Assembly: GCF_025152405.1 (NCBI RefSeq)
Contig: NZ_CP102292.1
Location: 2,294,001-2,358,000, forward strand
DNA: 64,000 bases
DNA from: [Ruminococcus] lactaris ATCC 29176
Lineage (GTDB): Bacteria; Bacillota; Clostridia; Lachnospirales; Lachnospiraceae
Direction of reading: 5' to 3'
A model generated the notes under the pieces. It made no database searches, was not told where the DNA came from, and was given only the letters and a program-made list of their open reading frames with translations. Position numbers and translations under genes: made by a program. Below, in pieces: positions 1-7,005 of this stretch (positions within the stretch are counted from its first letter, which is position 1; the number at the start of each line of letters is the position of its first letter).

Positions 1-211
1 CCATAAATCCATCATCACCCTCACCATTTTGGAAAGTGATCGTTCCATTTGCCCCATCTTTTACCCAGCCGCCCTGACTGTTCTCGTCGGTAAAATCGAT
101 CATCTCCTGCGTCACCGCTGCCTTTGCTACATTCCCCGGTATCGGTACCGCATTTGCAATCATACAAGCAGATAAAGTTGCAATGGTAACTCGCTTTAAT
201 TTGTTTTTCAT
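1..211 (-). CDS. Secreted protein, N-terminus only (cut by window edge)
   Basis: A reading frame starts at ATG 211-209 and stays open to base 1, giving 70 codons of a longer protein. The first ~30 residues form a signal peptide: a Lys/Arg-rich start (MKNKLKR), a hydrophobic core with a Cys, then a likely cleavage after NVAKA-A. A strong GGAGGGG ribosome binding site lies about 9 bases upstream, and a promoter is visible at 282-310. What follows (FTDENSQGGW, TITFQNGEGDDGF) looks like the start of an extracellular beta-sandwich or carbohydrate-active domain. Too little is present to name the family. A longer-looking overlapping frame (21-227) is a shadow. Confidence 0.75.
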   Translation of the reverse strand, partial: MKNKLKRVTIATLSACMIANAVPIPGNVAKAAVTQEMIDFTDENSQGGWVKDGANGTITFQNGEGDDGFM

Positions 212-281
212 AAACTCGCCCCTCCATGCCATTAGATATTTTGCCTATTTTTTATCTCTGTGCCATTTTCATTTTGCATAT

Positions 282-310
282 ATTATATCTTTTTTCTTCT
301 TTTTTTTCAA
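282..310 (-). promoter_or_regulatory. Sigma-A-type promoter for the secreted protein
   Basis: On the minus strand, TTGAAA (310-305), a 17-base spacer and TATAAT (287-282). It lies about 70 bases before the ATG at 211. The insertion sequence begins only a few bases upstream of the -35 box, so any upstream activator site has been displaced. Confidence 0.6.
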
Positions 311-315
311 TATCG

Positions 316-326
316 GCGTTTCTTTT
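316..326. repeat. Probable target-site duplication, copy 1
   Basis: GCGTTTCTTTT, repeated exactly at 2202-2212 on the other side of the insertion sequence. Confidence 0.55.
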
Positions 327-330
327 GATT

Positions 331-357
331 GCGTAAATTTACCTTCGGAAATAATGG
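331..357. repeat. Terminal inverted repeat of the insertion sequence, transposase-distal end
   Basis: It begins GCGTAAATTT and ends GGAAATAATGG, and matches the reverse complement of 2175-2199 with a few mismatches and a small gap. Confidence 0.6.
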
Positions 358-494
358 TGTAGAGTCCACCCACGATGCTCTGATAAAATATCAGGCAATG
401 ACTTTTGGATTTAATATAACTCTTTTTTGTATTCGAAGCAAGCCCAGTTTTTCTTCTGGGCAGACTCCGGCTTATTCCTCTTGGCTGTGCTTTT

Positions 495-570
495 GACCAG
501 ATACTTTCATCTGTCAAGGATGCCCTGCACCACTTGTGGCTTCGTCCTTGACAGATGAAAGTATCTGGTC
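495..570. repeat. Perfect 26-bp inverted repeat inside the IS
   Basis: Arms 495-520 and 545-570 are exact reverse complements around a 24-base loop. Outer segments TTCCTCTTG (475-483) and CAAGAGGAA (582-590) can also pair, so the structure may be longer. No T tract follows on either strand, so it is not an ordinary terminator. Confidence 0.8.
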
Positions 571-576
571 TTCTTT

Positions 577-606
577 GTAATCAAGAGGAACAAACCTCTT
601 GATTAC
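577..606. repeat. 12-bp inverted repeat after the transposase gene
   Basis: GTAATCAAGAGG (577-588) and its exact complement CCTCTTGATTAC (595-606), with a 6-base loop. It lies between the transposase stop codon and the larger 495-570 hairpin. Confidence 0.8.
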
Positions 607-622
607 ATTCCATGTGCACTGT

Positions 623-2092
623 CTATAATCCCCATATATGTGCATTAAAGTTCACGATCTTTTTATTTTGTAGCGACATGCTATGACTAATGTACTCTGT
701 ATATTTCCCAAGTTCTCCATGTCTGTTTTTTTCTGACTGGATCATCTGAGCGCTGCTCAGAACATCATATTCGGCTCCTGCAGCTTTCTGTAAATCTCTT
801 TTTTGATATCTTACCAGTTCTAGCATATCTCCTCCATTGAGCTCATATGCTCTAAGTTTTGCCATTTTTGTTGCGCCTGTAATACTCCAGCCCATTGGTC
901 TTGAACTCATTCTGTTGGATAATACATGACTCACATGCCCTTCGGTGCTGCTTCCTTTTACCCTGTTCTGATGTCTCAAACGTAGCTTAGCAGCTGTCCA
1001 GTTCGACAGAATATATTCCCTGCCAGTAGCAATTCGTTTTAATCCTGTTTCATCAACCAGACAATCTTCCAATCGATCAACGATTTCCTCAAAGTCCTGT
1101 TTTGTTTTACTTCTAATCGCTGCACGAAGTTCATCTAGTGCATCTTCCTTGCTGTCCTTCATGTGACTGGTCAACTTGATCAGATACTTCTCAAGATGAA
1201 ATTCATCTAGTACATATGTGATTCCTGCTATCCGTTTCATTCCAGATTTAATCCAGCTTCCACCATCTGAACTCAGATATACTTTTTTGACTTTATCCAG
1301 GTCATAATGGTTGTTGATATATTCATAAACTTCATCCCAGAATTCCGCATTTTCTTCACCATAACTAGTTCCACAGAAGTAATACGGATTCACGAGTTTA
1401 TGTCTTTTGCTCTGAGGTGCTTCGTTTTCAATTCCTTCGTGAACATAGACAAGCTTTGTGATCAGACAGTTGTTCTTCCGGTGATTCTCGTTTTCAATCA
1501 AATCACCTTTTTTCTCTCTGAACTGAAGTGACGCATGATCCTCATCCGCCTCGATATAGAGGTATTCCACCTCTTTTTTCTTTTCTGGCTTCTCCTTGTT
1601 TTTAGGAAATTCAAGCGCATGGATCTTATTTTTTACAGTCTGTTTTTTCACATCTGTTGTCAGGCTTGTTTCTTCTCCGCCACGTCTGTACGAGGTCTGA
1701 ACAGACTCCTTAAGCATTCTGGCTAGCGCGTCTTCTGTGATACGTTCATGTTTCTCTAACCCCATTATTCGATCAAGAAGATACTCGCTTTCACCTGTTT
1801 CCTTATTCGTGAATAACGTTTTTTCAAATGTAACTGCCCCCAGTGATGTAATCAGCTGCTTGGTATCATGAGATTCAACCACCCAGTGTTGCAAACGTTT
1901 TGGGCTCTTTCTGAGCATCTGATTCATTTCTTCCAGGGATTCCTGTATCATTTTCAGTCCGAGGTTATGCAATTCTTCTGTGAGCCCCAGAACGTACTCA
2001 GCAAGCTTTTTCGGATTTTTTATGAAATCATCCTCAAGTTTTTCAAATCTTTTAATGCATTCTTCTTCAAAATATTTTATACTGTTGTACAT
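623..2092 (-). CDS. ISLre2-family transposase (UPF0236)
   Basis: A 489-residue protein with the ISLre2/UPF0236 layout. It has an N-terminal helical region, then a central part with acidic blocks (YIEADEDH, YLSSDGGSW, VLDEFH) typical of DDE-type transposases of this family, and a basic C-terminal half containing the conserved RHQNRVKGSSTEGHVSH stretch. The length is normal for the family and there is no frameshift, so the enzyme may be active. The ATG at 2092 is preferred over the GTG at 2101 because AAAGG lies 8 bases before the ATG. It should catalyse movement of the surrounding element. Confidence 0.88.
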   Translation of the reverse strand: MYNSIKYFEEECIKRFEKLEDDFIKNPKKLAEYVLGLTEELHNLGLKMIQESLEEMNQMLRKSPKRLQHWVVESHDTKQLITSLGAVTFEKTLFTNKETGESEYLLDRIMGLEKHERITEDALARMLKESVQTSYRRGGEETSLTTDVKKQTVKNKIHALEFPKNKEKPEKKKEVEYLYIEADEDHASLQFREKKGDLIENENHRKNNCLITKLVYVHEGIENEAPQSKRHKLVNPYYFCGTSYGEENAEFWDEVYEYINNHYDLDKVKKVYLSSDGGSWIKSGMKRIAGITYVLDEFHLEKYLIKLTSHMKDSKEDALDELRAAIRSKTKQDFEEIVDRLEDCLVDETGLKRIATGREYILSNWTAAKLRLRHQNRVKGSSTEGHVSHVLSNRMSSRPMGWSITGATKMAKLRAYELNGGDMLELVRYQKRDLQKAAGAEYDVLSSAQMIQSEKNRHGELGKYTEYISHSMSLQNKKIVNFNAHIWGL

Positions 2093-2160
2093 AGAGAACA
2101 CCTTTCTTTGCTTTAGTATTTTGGTCGTGCTTAATACTTTATCACAAAGTGGTGTTCTCT
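2093..2160. repeat. Inverted repeat in the IS leader before the transposase
   Basis: AGAGAACACC (2093-2102) and GGTGTTCTCT (2151-2160) are perfect complements, and the inner CTTTG/CAAAG can also pair. The left arm overlaps the transposase ribosome binding site, so folding could hide it and limit transposase translation, a common way for insertion sequences to avoid read-through expression (inference). Confidence 0.65.
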
Positions 2161-2174
2161 TTTTATCTATTTTC

Positions 2175-2199
2175 CATTATCCGAGAAAAATTTTACGCT
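2175..2199. repeat. Terminal inverted repeat of the insertion sequence, transposase-proximal end
   Basis: It begins CCATTATCCGAG and ends TTTTACGC. Its reverse complement matches 331-357 imperfectly. Confidence 0.6.
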
Positions 2200-2201
2200 A
2201 G

Positions 2202-2212
2202 CGTTTCTTTTT
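2202..2212. repeat. Probable target-site duplication, copy 2
   Basis: GCGTTTCTTTT, identical to 316-326. Confidence 0.55.
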
Positions 2213-2289
2213 ATTTATTTTTGTTATTTTATACAATTTTATCGTGCTTGTTCCATCACTTTGCTTGTTCCCCTTGCTTTTTATATAAG

Positions 2290-2330
2290 AAGGCTGCAAA
2301 AACATTTCTTTCAAATGCTTTTGCAGCCTT
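2290..2330. terminator. Terminator after the HD-domain gene
   Basis: Perfect 12-bp stem: AAGGCTGCAAAA (2290-2301) pairs with TTTTGCAGCCTT (2319-2330). It follows the HD-domain gene on the minus strand and could act in both directions. The run of T is weak. Confidence 0.65.
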
Positions 2331-2391
2331 CTTTACCTCTCCAATCATTTTCTTTATCAGGTGGAATTCTGTTCAATTCCTATGTGCTTCC

Positions 2392-2997
2392 CTATTCCTG
2401 TTCTTCTTCCATCTCAGCCCGGATCGTATCTTCAGATGCTGCCATTGCCTGCAGGGTCATGGTAAGAAGCTTTTCAAGTTCCCAGCCCAGTTGCTTTGCA
2501 CCTCTTTCAATGACTTCTCTTGAACATCCCGCAGCAAATCCTTTGCTTTTATATTTTTTCTTCAGAGATTTTAATTCCATATCTTTTGTACTTTTTGACG
2601 GACGCATCAACGCAGCCGCCCAGATCAGACCTGTCAGTTCGTCTGCCGCAAATAGTACTTTTTCCATCTCATGAACGGGTTCTACATCAATCATCTTTCC
2701 ACATCCTACTGTGATTCCGTATCCATGAGAACATACTGCATGGATCAGATCTTCTGTAATTCCAGCTTCTCTTAAAAGCTCCGGTGCTTTCAAACAATGC
2801 TCTTCCGGGTACAATTCAAAATCAATATCATGAAGCAGTCCTGCGATGCCCCAGTATTCTGCATCTTCTGCGTATCCCAGTTCATTTGCATACCACTTCA
2901 TAACAGTCTCTACAGTCAGAGCATGCTGAATGTGAAACGGATCTTTATTATATTTTTTAAGTAACTCAAAAGCATCTTTTCTAGCAATATGTTCCAT
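2392..2997 (-). CDS. HD-domain metal-dependent phosphohydrolase
   Basis: A 201-residue soluble protein of the HD/HDIG superfamily. Metal-binding residues fit H25 (HIQHA), H56-D57 (GLLHDIDFE), H91 and H97 region residues, and D118 (FAADELTG). Family members hydrolyse phosphoester bonds, often in nucleotides; the substrate cannot be read from the sequence. The start is supported by GGGAGG a few bases upstream, and a consensus promoter lies at 3049-3077. The gene appears to be monocistronic, with its own terminator at 2290-2330. Close relatives are common and uncharacterised in Lachnospiraceae. Confidence 0.82.
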   Translation of the reverse strand: MEHIARKDAFELLKKYNKDPFHIQHALTVETVMKWYANELGYAEDAEYWGIAGLLHDIDFELYPEEHCLKAPELLREAGITEDLIHAVCSHGYGITVGCGKMIDVEPVHEMEKVLFAADELTGLIWAAALMRPSKSTKDMELKSLKKKYKSKGFAAGCSREVIERGAKQLGWELEKLLTMTLQAMAASEDTIRAEMEEEQE

Positions 2998-3048
2998 GTT
3001 GCTTCCTCCCTTTTATCCGCAGTCTTTCCTACTATTCAGATAGGTTAT

Positions 3049-3077
3049 ATTTTACTTTGATCTTTACTGCTTGTCAA
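3049..3077 (-). promoter_or_regulatory. Sigma-A promoter for the HD-domain gene
   Basis: Minus strand: TTGACA (3077-3072), 17-base spacer, TAAAAT (3054-3049), about 50 bases before the ATG at 2997. Confidence 0.7.
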
Positions 3078-3388
3078 GGCGGGAAGCATTTTTACTTTTT
3101 TGCCGCAAGTAACTTCTGACTGGCACATAGTCTATGCGATTTCTTTCGATGTTGACTGTATAAAATTGTAGTTACAGCTGTGCCGGCTGTGAAGATTGCC
3201 GTCAGTATGTAGATTATTTGAGGTAAACGTGACTTCATTTTCATCATGCCTCACTTTCAATACTTCTTGCGTTCCCTGCAGCACTATCCTATCACATTTC
3301 TTCGCTACCCCATCCACGTCCAAAAGCGGTGGCATATCTAAACTATATCTTTTTATTCAGTATATATTTTTTTCCGAACAGTCAGTTT
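3078..3388. other. Intergenic stretch without a supported gene
   Basis: There is a 67-codon open frame on the minus strand (3132-3335), but it has no ribosome binding site, no recognisable domain and Cys/His/Asn-rich composition unlike its neighbours. I see no structure beyond short AT-rich runs. Confidence 0.5.
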
Positions 3389-3613
3389 CTATTCGCTTTT
3401 AACTGAATAATCAATGATAACTTTCCTGCAGACAGGGCAATGATACGCAATACAGGTTGGTTTCGACCAATTATGAGAACTTAATACTATTTCATCTTTT
3501 TTTGCCAGTGCCGGTATAAGCCAAGTTCTGTCAGCTCTCGTTGTGAAGAAAATTTCGCGTTGACTCTGAACCGCGCCACATATCATTTCCTCGTTACAAT
3601 ATGGACATCTCAT
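3389..3613 (-). CDS. Small zinc-ribbon protein (DUF6487-like)
   Basis: A 74-residue protein with two CxxC knuckles: C3/C6 (CPYC) and C59/C62 (CPVC), followed by the conserved ending KVIIDY. This layout matches small Firmicute zinc-ribbon proteins grouped as DUF6487. Zinc binding is likely, but the role is unknown. A GGGAGGGAG ribosome binding site precedes the ATG. It lies just outside the restriction island. Confidence 0.75.
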   Translation of the reverse strand: MRCPYCNEEMICGAVQSQREIFFTTRADRTWLIPALAKKDEIVLSSHNWSKPTCIAYHCPVCRKVIIDYSVKSE

Positions 3614-3635
3614 TATTCTCCCTCCCTTTGTAAAT

Positions 3636-3698
3636 CTACTTTTGGTATATTATTCCTTTCAAAATTCCTGATCCTGCAGTACGTCCATCTTCACGATA
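3636..3698 (-). pseudogene. Fragment resembling the EF-Tu C-terminus
   Basis: On the minus strand, about 20 codons read YREDGRTAGSGILKG and then a stop. The motif [10 protein letters not shown] is the conserved C-terminal end of EF-Tu, present intact in the tuf gene at 10777. The DNA is also similar (CCTGATCCT, GTACGTCCA shared). A stop codon directly upstream (3699-3701) means it is not an extension of a working gene. It is either a relic of a tuf-like gene or a displaced end of one. Confidence 0.45.
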
Positions 3699-3793
3699 TC
3701 AGACCGGTGTATTGCGGTGTGCAAATGGTGATTTTCCATGTGCTTTGTGTGGGGAAATCCGGATTTTCCGTTTTGCCCGTATGATTTTTGAGA

Positions 3794-3816
3794 ATTTTGT
3801 TATCATGGTGTTATCA
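3794..3816. repeat. Direct repeat flanking the accessory island, left copy (possible attL)
   Basis: ATTTTGTTATCAT, two variable bases (GG), then TGTTATCA. It is repeated at 10578-10600 with only the two middle bases changed to TC (21 of 23 identical). The pair encloses the ATPase, restriction and TnpV/integrase-relic genes, as expected for attachment sites or recombination scars. Confidence 0.5.
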
Positions 3817-3819
3817 TGA

Positions 3820-5373
3820 TTATGGCTCAACAATTCCGGCTGCACTCTGCTGTTCGATAAACGTTCGCATTAAGTCTATGGATTGCTTTAATTCTTCTCT
3901 TGTATACCTTGGATTATTTTTATTTTCCGGATGATGTATCTGATGTCGTATATATTCTGTCAAAACTTTCTGTTCATCTATAATAGAATTATTCCTACCT
4001 ATGCGTTTGTATAATCTCGTTGGCTTTCCTTGAATATACGAGTTTTTCCATCCCTGAAATTCTATAAATGAATATAATTCATCATGATATTCCTCTGTAA
4101 CTTCATTAAATGCTATATAATTTACTTCATTTAATGACGGATATTGAAGTTGTCCCGGAAGAACACCTAATATTTCTTTATTTCCTTCTTCATTTTCTTT
4201 AATAAGGCGTAAATCTGTAAACTGTAATTGCTTAACAATGTAAGAACTATGTGTTGTCAATATAACCTGCGTATTTGCGACTGAAGCTAATGTCTTAAAG
4301 GCTTCTATTAATATCCGCTGATTATCTGAATGTTGTGAAGTTTCTGGCTCTTCTATCGCATATATTACACCCGTATTACCTTGTTCTTGGCAGTGCCTCT
4401 CCGCCTCAGCCCTGAAAAAATTTAACAATACAAGTCTTTTTACTCCGCTTCCTCGTTTATTAATTGGAATATCTTCATCGCCTGATATTGATACATTTTT
4501 AAAGACATCCTGCCACTTAAGACTGTCTGCTGATGGGATTATCGGATTCAAACTTGCTGCAATTGCTGGATCCATTTCTCGAAGTTTAGTTAATGTTCTA
4601 TCTGCTACTTCTTTTAATTTGTTTTCAACCTCAGTTGCAACCTCTGCCAATGTTGCCTGTAATTCTGTATCACTCAAAATTTGTTTTACAGCTGTTTTCA
4701 ATGGATCTTGTATTTCGTCATCTCCATCGCTATTTTTTCTATCTGATTGAAATAATGAATATGTCGGTAAATAATTCGATAATTTTTCCCAGATCTTCTT
4801 CGCATCTTCTTTTGATGCATCAATCTCTATGACATCCTGTTGCAAATCATCGGAAAATTTATTCCAAATTGCTTTCCTCATTTCAGCATTTACAGTTTGA
4901 TTTTCACATTCAATATTTTCACTTTTTATTATCTTTTTTAAATCACTATTCTTTTTTAATAATAATTCTGCACATTTACCATTCGTTGGATGCTTAGCTT
5001 TAATAAATACCTTGGCTGCTCCACCATTTTTATATCTCTTTATGACTTCCAACTGTCCATCAGCATTAAGCATAAATTCATCTTGCAACGAAGTTTCAAC
5101 TGTCGAATCTATAATTATCTTTTCTGGTAACTCCGAGAAACATACAGAAATTTCTATATCTAAATCTTCTTCCTTTTTGCCCCTCACATTAACATCCGTT
5201 TTATCTAATTTTATTACACCTTTTCCATCATTAAAAAATATATCTAAGGCTTCTAAAATCGTAGATTTTCCAATATCATTCTTTCCAACAAAGACTGTTA
5301 AATCATTTAATTCTATTTTTGTTTCGTCTTTGTATCCTCGAAAATTCTTGATTTTTATAGAATCTATTTTCAC
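3820..5373 (-). CDS. AAA/OLD-like ATPase with HEPN-like C-terminal motif
   Basis: A 517-residue protein. The ATPase has the SMC/OLD layout: Walker A GKNDIGKST (30-38), a signature-like RGSG (~307), Walker B VIYAIEEPE (336-344) and a TTHSS switch (373-377). No TOPRIM nuclease domain of the OLD type follows. Instead the last ~110 residues are mostly helical and hold IRHQIHHPEN, with R476-H477 and H481 matching the R-(N/D/H)-xxx-H motif of HEPN ribonucleases. ATPase-HEPN proteins such as RloC/PrrC are anti-phage tRNA nucleases linked to restriction loci, so a defence role is plausible (inference). GTG start after GGAGGAG. It is its own transcription unit, with a consensus promoter and CIRCE operator. 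Confidence 0.75.
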   Translation of the reverse strand: MKIDSIKIKNFRGYKDETKIELNDLTVFVGKNDIGKSTILEALDIFFNDGKGVIKLDKTDVNVRGKKEEDLDIEISVCFSELPEKIIIDSTVETSLQDEFMLNADGQLEVIKRYKNGGAAKVFIKAKHPTNGKCAELLLKKNSDLKKIIKSENIECENQTVNAEMRKAIWNKFSDDLQQDVIEIDASKEDAKKIWEKLSNYLPTYSLFQSDRKNSDGDDEIQDPLKTAVKQILSDTELQATLAEVATEVENKLKEVADRTLTKLREMDPAIAASLNPIIPSADSLKWQDVFKNVSISGDEDIPINKRGSGVKRLVLLNFFRAEAERHCQEQGNTGVIYAIEEPETSQHSDNQRILIEAFKTLASVANTQVILTTHSSYIVKQLQFTDLRLIKENEEGNKEILGVLPGQLQYPSLNEVNYIAFNEVTEEYHDELYSFIEFQGWKNSYIQGKPTRLYKRIGRNNSIIDEQKVLTEYIRHQIHHPENKNNPRYTREELKQSIDLMRTFIEQQSAAGIVEP

Positions 5374-5409
5374 CTAATCTCCTCCATTTCTATATTTTTC
5401 CGCCAATTG

Positions 5410-5436
5410 TTAGCACTCCTATTCAGCGAGTGCTAT
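5410..5436. promoter_or_regulatory. CIRCE-type HrcA operator
   Basis: TTAGCACTC (5410-5418), nine bases, GAGTGCTAT (5428-5436). The consensus is TTAGCACTC-N9-GAGTGCTAA, so 17 of 18 arm bases match with exact spacing. It starts right after the -10 box of the ATPase promoter and ends 36 bases before its GTG codon, the usual CIRCE position. This predicts repression by HrcA and release on heat or protein-folding stress. Confidence 0.85.
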
Positions 5437-5444
5437 TTTAATTT

Positions 5445-5473
5445 ATTATAAACTGTTCGTATATTCTTGTCAA
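5445..5473 (-). promoter_or_regulatory. Consensus sigma-A promoter of the ATPase gene
   Basis: Minus strand: TTGACA (5473-5468), exactly 17 bases, TATAAT (5450-5445), a perfect consensus. Transcription would begin at about 5438, at the edge of the CIRCE element. Confidence 0.85.
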
Positions 5474-5477
5474 TTCT

Positions 5478-5510
5478 AAAAAATGGACAATCCATCTTAG
5501 ACTGTCCATT
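5478..5510 (-). terminator. Terminator of the C-R operon
   Basis: On the minus strand AATGGACA (5510... stem arm at 5503-5510) pairs with TGTCCATT (arm 5482-5489) and is followed by T residues. It separates the restriction operon from the CIRCE-controlled ATPase. Confidence 0.75.
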
Positions 5511-5519
5511 CTTTCTATC

Positions 5520-5882
5520 TTACCCTTCCAATTCATCAATTTTAGCTTGTGCTTTATTTATTTTTTCTTTAGCCTTTTCCGCATTCTTTTTTTGCTTTTC
5601 TATATCATCCTGTATTTTACCAACTTTACCCACATTATTTTTTTCTTGCTCTGCATGCAATTTTTGATGATACAGTTGTATTCTCTCTTTAATTTTCTCA
5701 TACTGATCTGTTGCCTTTGCCAAATCACTTTTTGCTTTTTCTAACTTCCTAACAGATTTTAAATCATATTTATCTTTTATCTCAGACCATCTCGGAATAC
5801 TAAGATCAATCCCCGTTTCCTGTTTATAACTTCTCAAAAAAGCAGATTTCCAAGTTCCAGCGTTATTATGTGTCTTCTTCAA
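5520..5882 (-). CDS. Coiled-coil protein of the restriction operon, unknown function
   Basis: About 120 residues if translation starts at TTG 5882, 14 bases after the nuclease stop. An ATG at 5930 would instead overlap the nuclease gene by 34 bases and lacks a ribosome binding site; an AGGA lies before the TTG, at a somewhat long distance. The N-terminal ~40 residues (NNAGTWKSAFLRSYKQETG) form a small domain of unknown type. The rest is a highly charged Lys/Glu coiled coil (KAKSDLAKATDQYEKIKER and repeated KIQ/KIN heptads). It is the last gene of the C-R operon, before a terminator. It may be a nuclease partner or oligomerisation subunit; nothing in the sequence proves this. Confidence 0.6.
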   Translation of the reverse strand: MKKTHNNAGTWKSAFLRSYKQETGIDLSIPRWSEIKDKYDLKSVRKLEKAKSDLAKATDQYEKIKERIQLYHQKLHAEQEKNNVGKVGKIQDDIEKQKKNAEKAKEKINKAQAKIDELEG

Positions 5883-5896
5883 TATTGTAACCAATC

Positions 5897-6700
5897 CTAT
5901 TTTGCAAACTCTGCAAGAACTTCTCTCCATCTTGTCAGAACTTCTTTTCCGACAATAAGTTCATCTATAAGCCCCATATTAAGTGTATCAATAAATCTGC
6001 ACAAATAGGATTTCCCTTGTCCCCAGAAAGTATAATGGCTGTCAATAAACATCACATGATATACTTGCTGTCCGGTTCTATCGTATATTTCGTTAAATTC
6101 ATATCCATCAAGTTCTGCTTCATATACAGCATCTGCAACTCTACTCCCAAATGACTTTGAATAATAATACTCTTTTATTTCCCACACTATCTTCGGATTA
6201 TAAATCGAAGGATATGCTCCATCAAATCTTCTTGAAGATGCTCCAATAATCTTTCTATTATTCAACAGATACACAAGCCCTCTTGGATCTGGATTAAATT
6301 CCTCATCTCCACCAAGCATTTCTTCTGCTATCATAGTAATAATTGCGGTAAAATAATTTACTTTTTTGATCTCTTTACGTTGTTTGTTCATAATCAGCTT
6401 ACATTTATATTTTCCGCTATTTCTCATTTCTTCAAATATCTGTTTAGCCTCATCAACATCCATCAAATTTTTCTCAATTGTATTATTTAACAAATCCGCT
6501 CTCATATTACAATATAAAACAGCTTTATTAATTCTATCTGGGGAAACTTCAATATTCTCTTTTTCACACAATTTTTCTATTTGCTCTACTGTATAAGTTA
6601 AAACGATTCCATTTCTAGAATACCCCAATTTTTCGCTAATAAATCGTATAAAAAACCAAAACGATTTATCTTCTCTTCTAAATTCCTTAAATGCCTTCAT
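5897..6700 (-). CDS. Predicted PD-(D/E)XK restriction endonuclease
   Basis: 267 residues from ATG 6700, chosen because AGGTGG lies about 8 bases upstream. It overlaps the controller gene by 14 bases. A nuclease signature is visible: D160 (RRFDG), then E174-I-K176 (VWEIKEYYY), followed by a conserved SRVADAVYEAELDGYE helix. This spacing fits the D-Xn-E-X-K active site. Position settles the assignment: the gene follows a C protein and is divergent from a DNA adenine methylase. Family relatives annotated as hypothetical share the PSI-NP-WEIKEYY motif. The recognition site is unknown; a Dam-family partner makes a GATC-like or related site possible. Confidence 0.72.
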   Translation of the reverse strand: MKAFKEFRREDKSFWFFIRFISEKLGYSRNGIVLTYTVEQIEKLCEKENIEVSPDRINKAVLYCNMRADLLNNTIEKNLMDVDEAKQIFEEMRNSGKYKCKLIMNKQRKEIKKVNYFTAIITMIAEEMLGGDEEFNPDPRGLVYLLNNRKIIGASSRRFDGAYPSIYNPKIVWEIKEYYYSKSFGSRVADAVYEAELDGYEFNEIYDRTGQQVYHVMFIDSHYTFWGQGKSYLCRFIDTLNMGLIDELIVGKEVLTRWREVLAEFAK

Positions 6701-6920
6701 ATTGCTCCACCTCAATAAATAATTCCGACTTCTTCATTTGCAATGCATGCGCAATTTTGTCTATATTTTCCAGAGAAACATTACGTTTACCAAGTTCTAT
6801 GTCACTTATATATGTCCTATGCAATCCGCATAAATCACCTAGCTCTTCTTGTGATATTTTCTTATCTTGTCGTATTGCTCTTACTGCTTTTCCATAAGCG
6901 ACACGTATTTCTTCCTGCAT
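6687..6920 (-). CDS. Controller (C) protein of the restriction-modification system, XRE family
   Basis: A 77-residue protein that is a single helix-turn-helix domain (ISQEELGDLCGLHRTYISD-IE), the normal size of C proteins such as C.AhdI. C proteins delay nuclease production until methylation is complete: they activate their own C-R operon and repress at high dose. The ATG follows AGGTG at good spacing. The gene lies first in the C-R operon, and tandem C-boxes sit upstream at 6962-6987, between it and the divergent methylase gene. Confidence 0.88.
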   Translation of the reverse strand: MQEEIRVAYGKAVRAIRQDKKISQEELGDLCGLHRTYISDIELGKRNVSLENIDKIAHALQMKKSELFIEVEQYEGI

Positions 6921-6961
6921 TGCTTGACACCTCCAATTAGTTAAATTATAATAGCACTGTA

Positions 6962-6987
6962 GACTTTGAGTCTACAGACTATAAGTT
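6962..6987. promoter_or_regulatory. Tandem C-boxes (controller operator)
   Basis: GACT-TTG-AGTC (6962-6972), the 4-base spacer TACA, then GACT-ATA-AGTT (6977-6987). This is the classic C-protein operator pattern GACTnnnAGTC repeated with a 4-base gap; the second copy has one mismatch. The first box sits in a longer perfect palindrome (GTAGACT-TTG-AGTCTAC, 6959-6975). The site lies between the C gene and the methylase gene and can control both. Confidence 0.85.
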
Positions 6988-7005
6988 ACATGTGAGGTTT
7001 GAGCA

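Larger units (their letters stand above)
327..2201 (-). mobile_element. ISLre2-type insertion sequence
   Basis: A transposase gene of the ISLre2/UPF0236 family (623-2092) sits between two imperfect terminal inverted repeats. The low-coordinate end is 331-357; the high-coordinate end, 2175-2199, is its reverse complement with a few mismatches and gaps. Both share GCGTAAA at the outer edge and ATAATGG inside. An 11-bp direct repeat, GCGTTTCTTTT, occurs just outside each end (316-326 and 2202-2212), consistent with target-site duplication. Exact outer bases are uncertain by 2-4 nt. Large hairpins lie inside both ends. The element separates the secreted-protein gene from the HD-domain gene. Confidence 0.7.

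Noticed and set aside
269-517. 82-residue minus-strand frame at the end of the insertion sequence
   Set aside because: It has no ribosome binding site, contains a Lys homopolymer from a T run, and overlaps the IS terminal repeat and a hairpin arm.
3132-3335. 67-residue minus-strand frame between the HD-domain and zinc-ribbon genes
   Set aside because: No ribosome binding site, no domain and odd composition; treated as non-coding.
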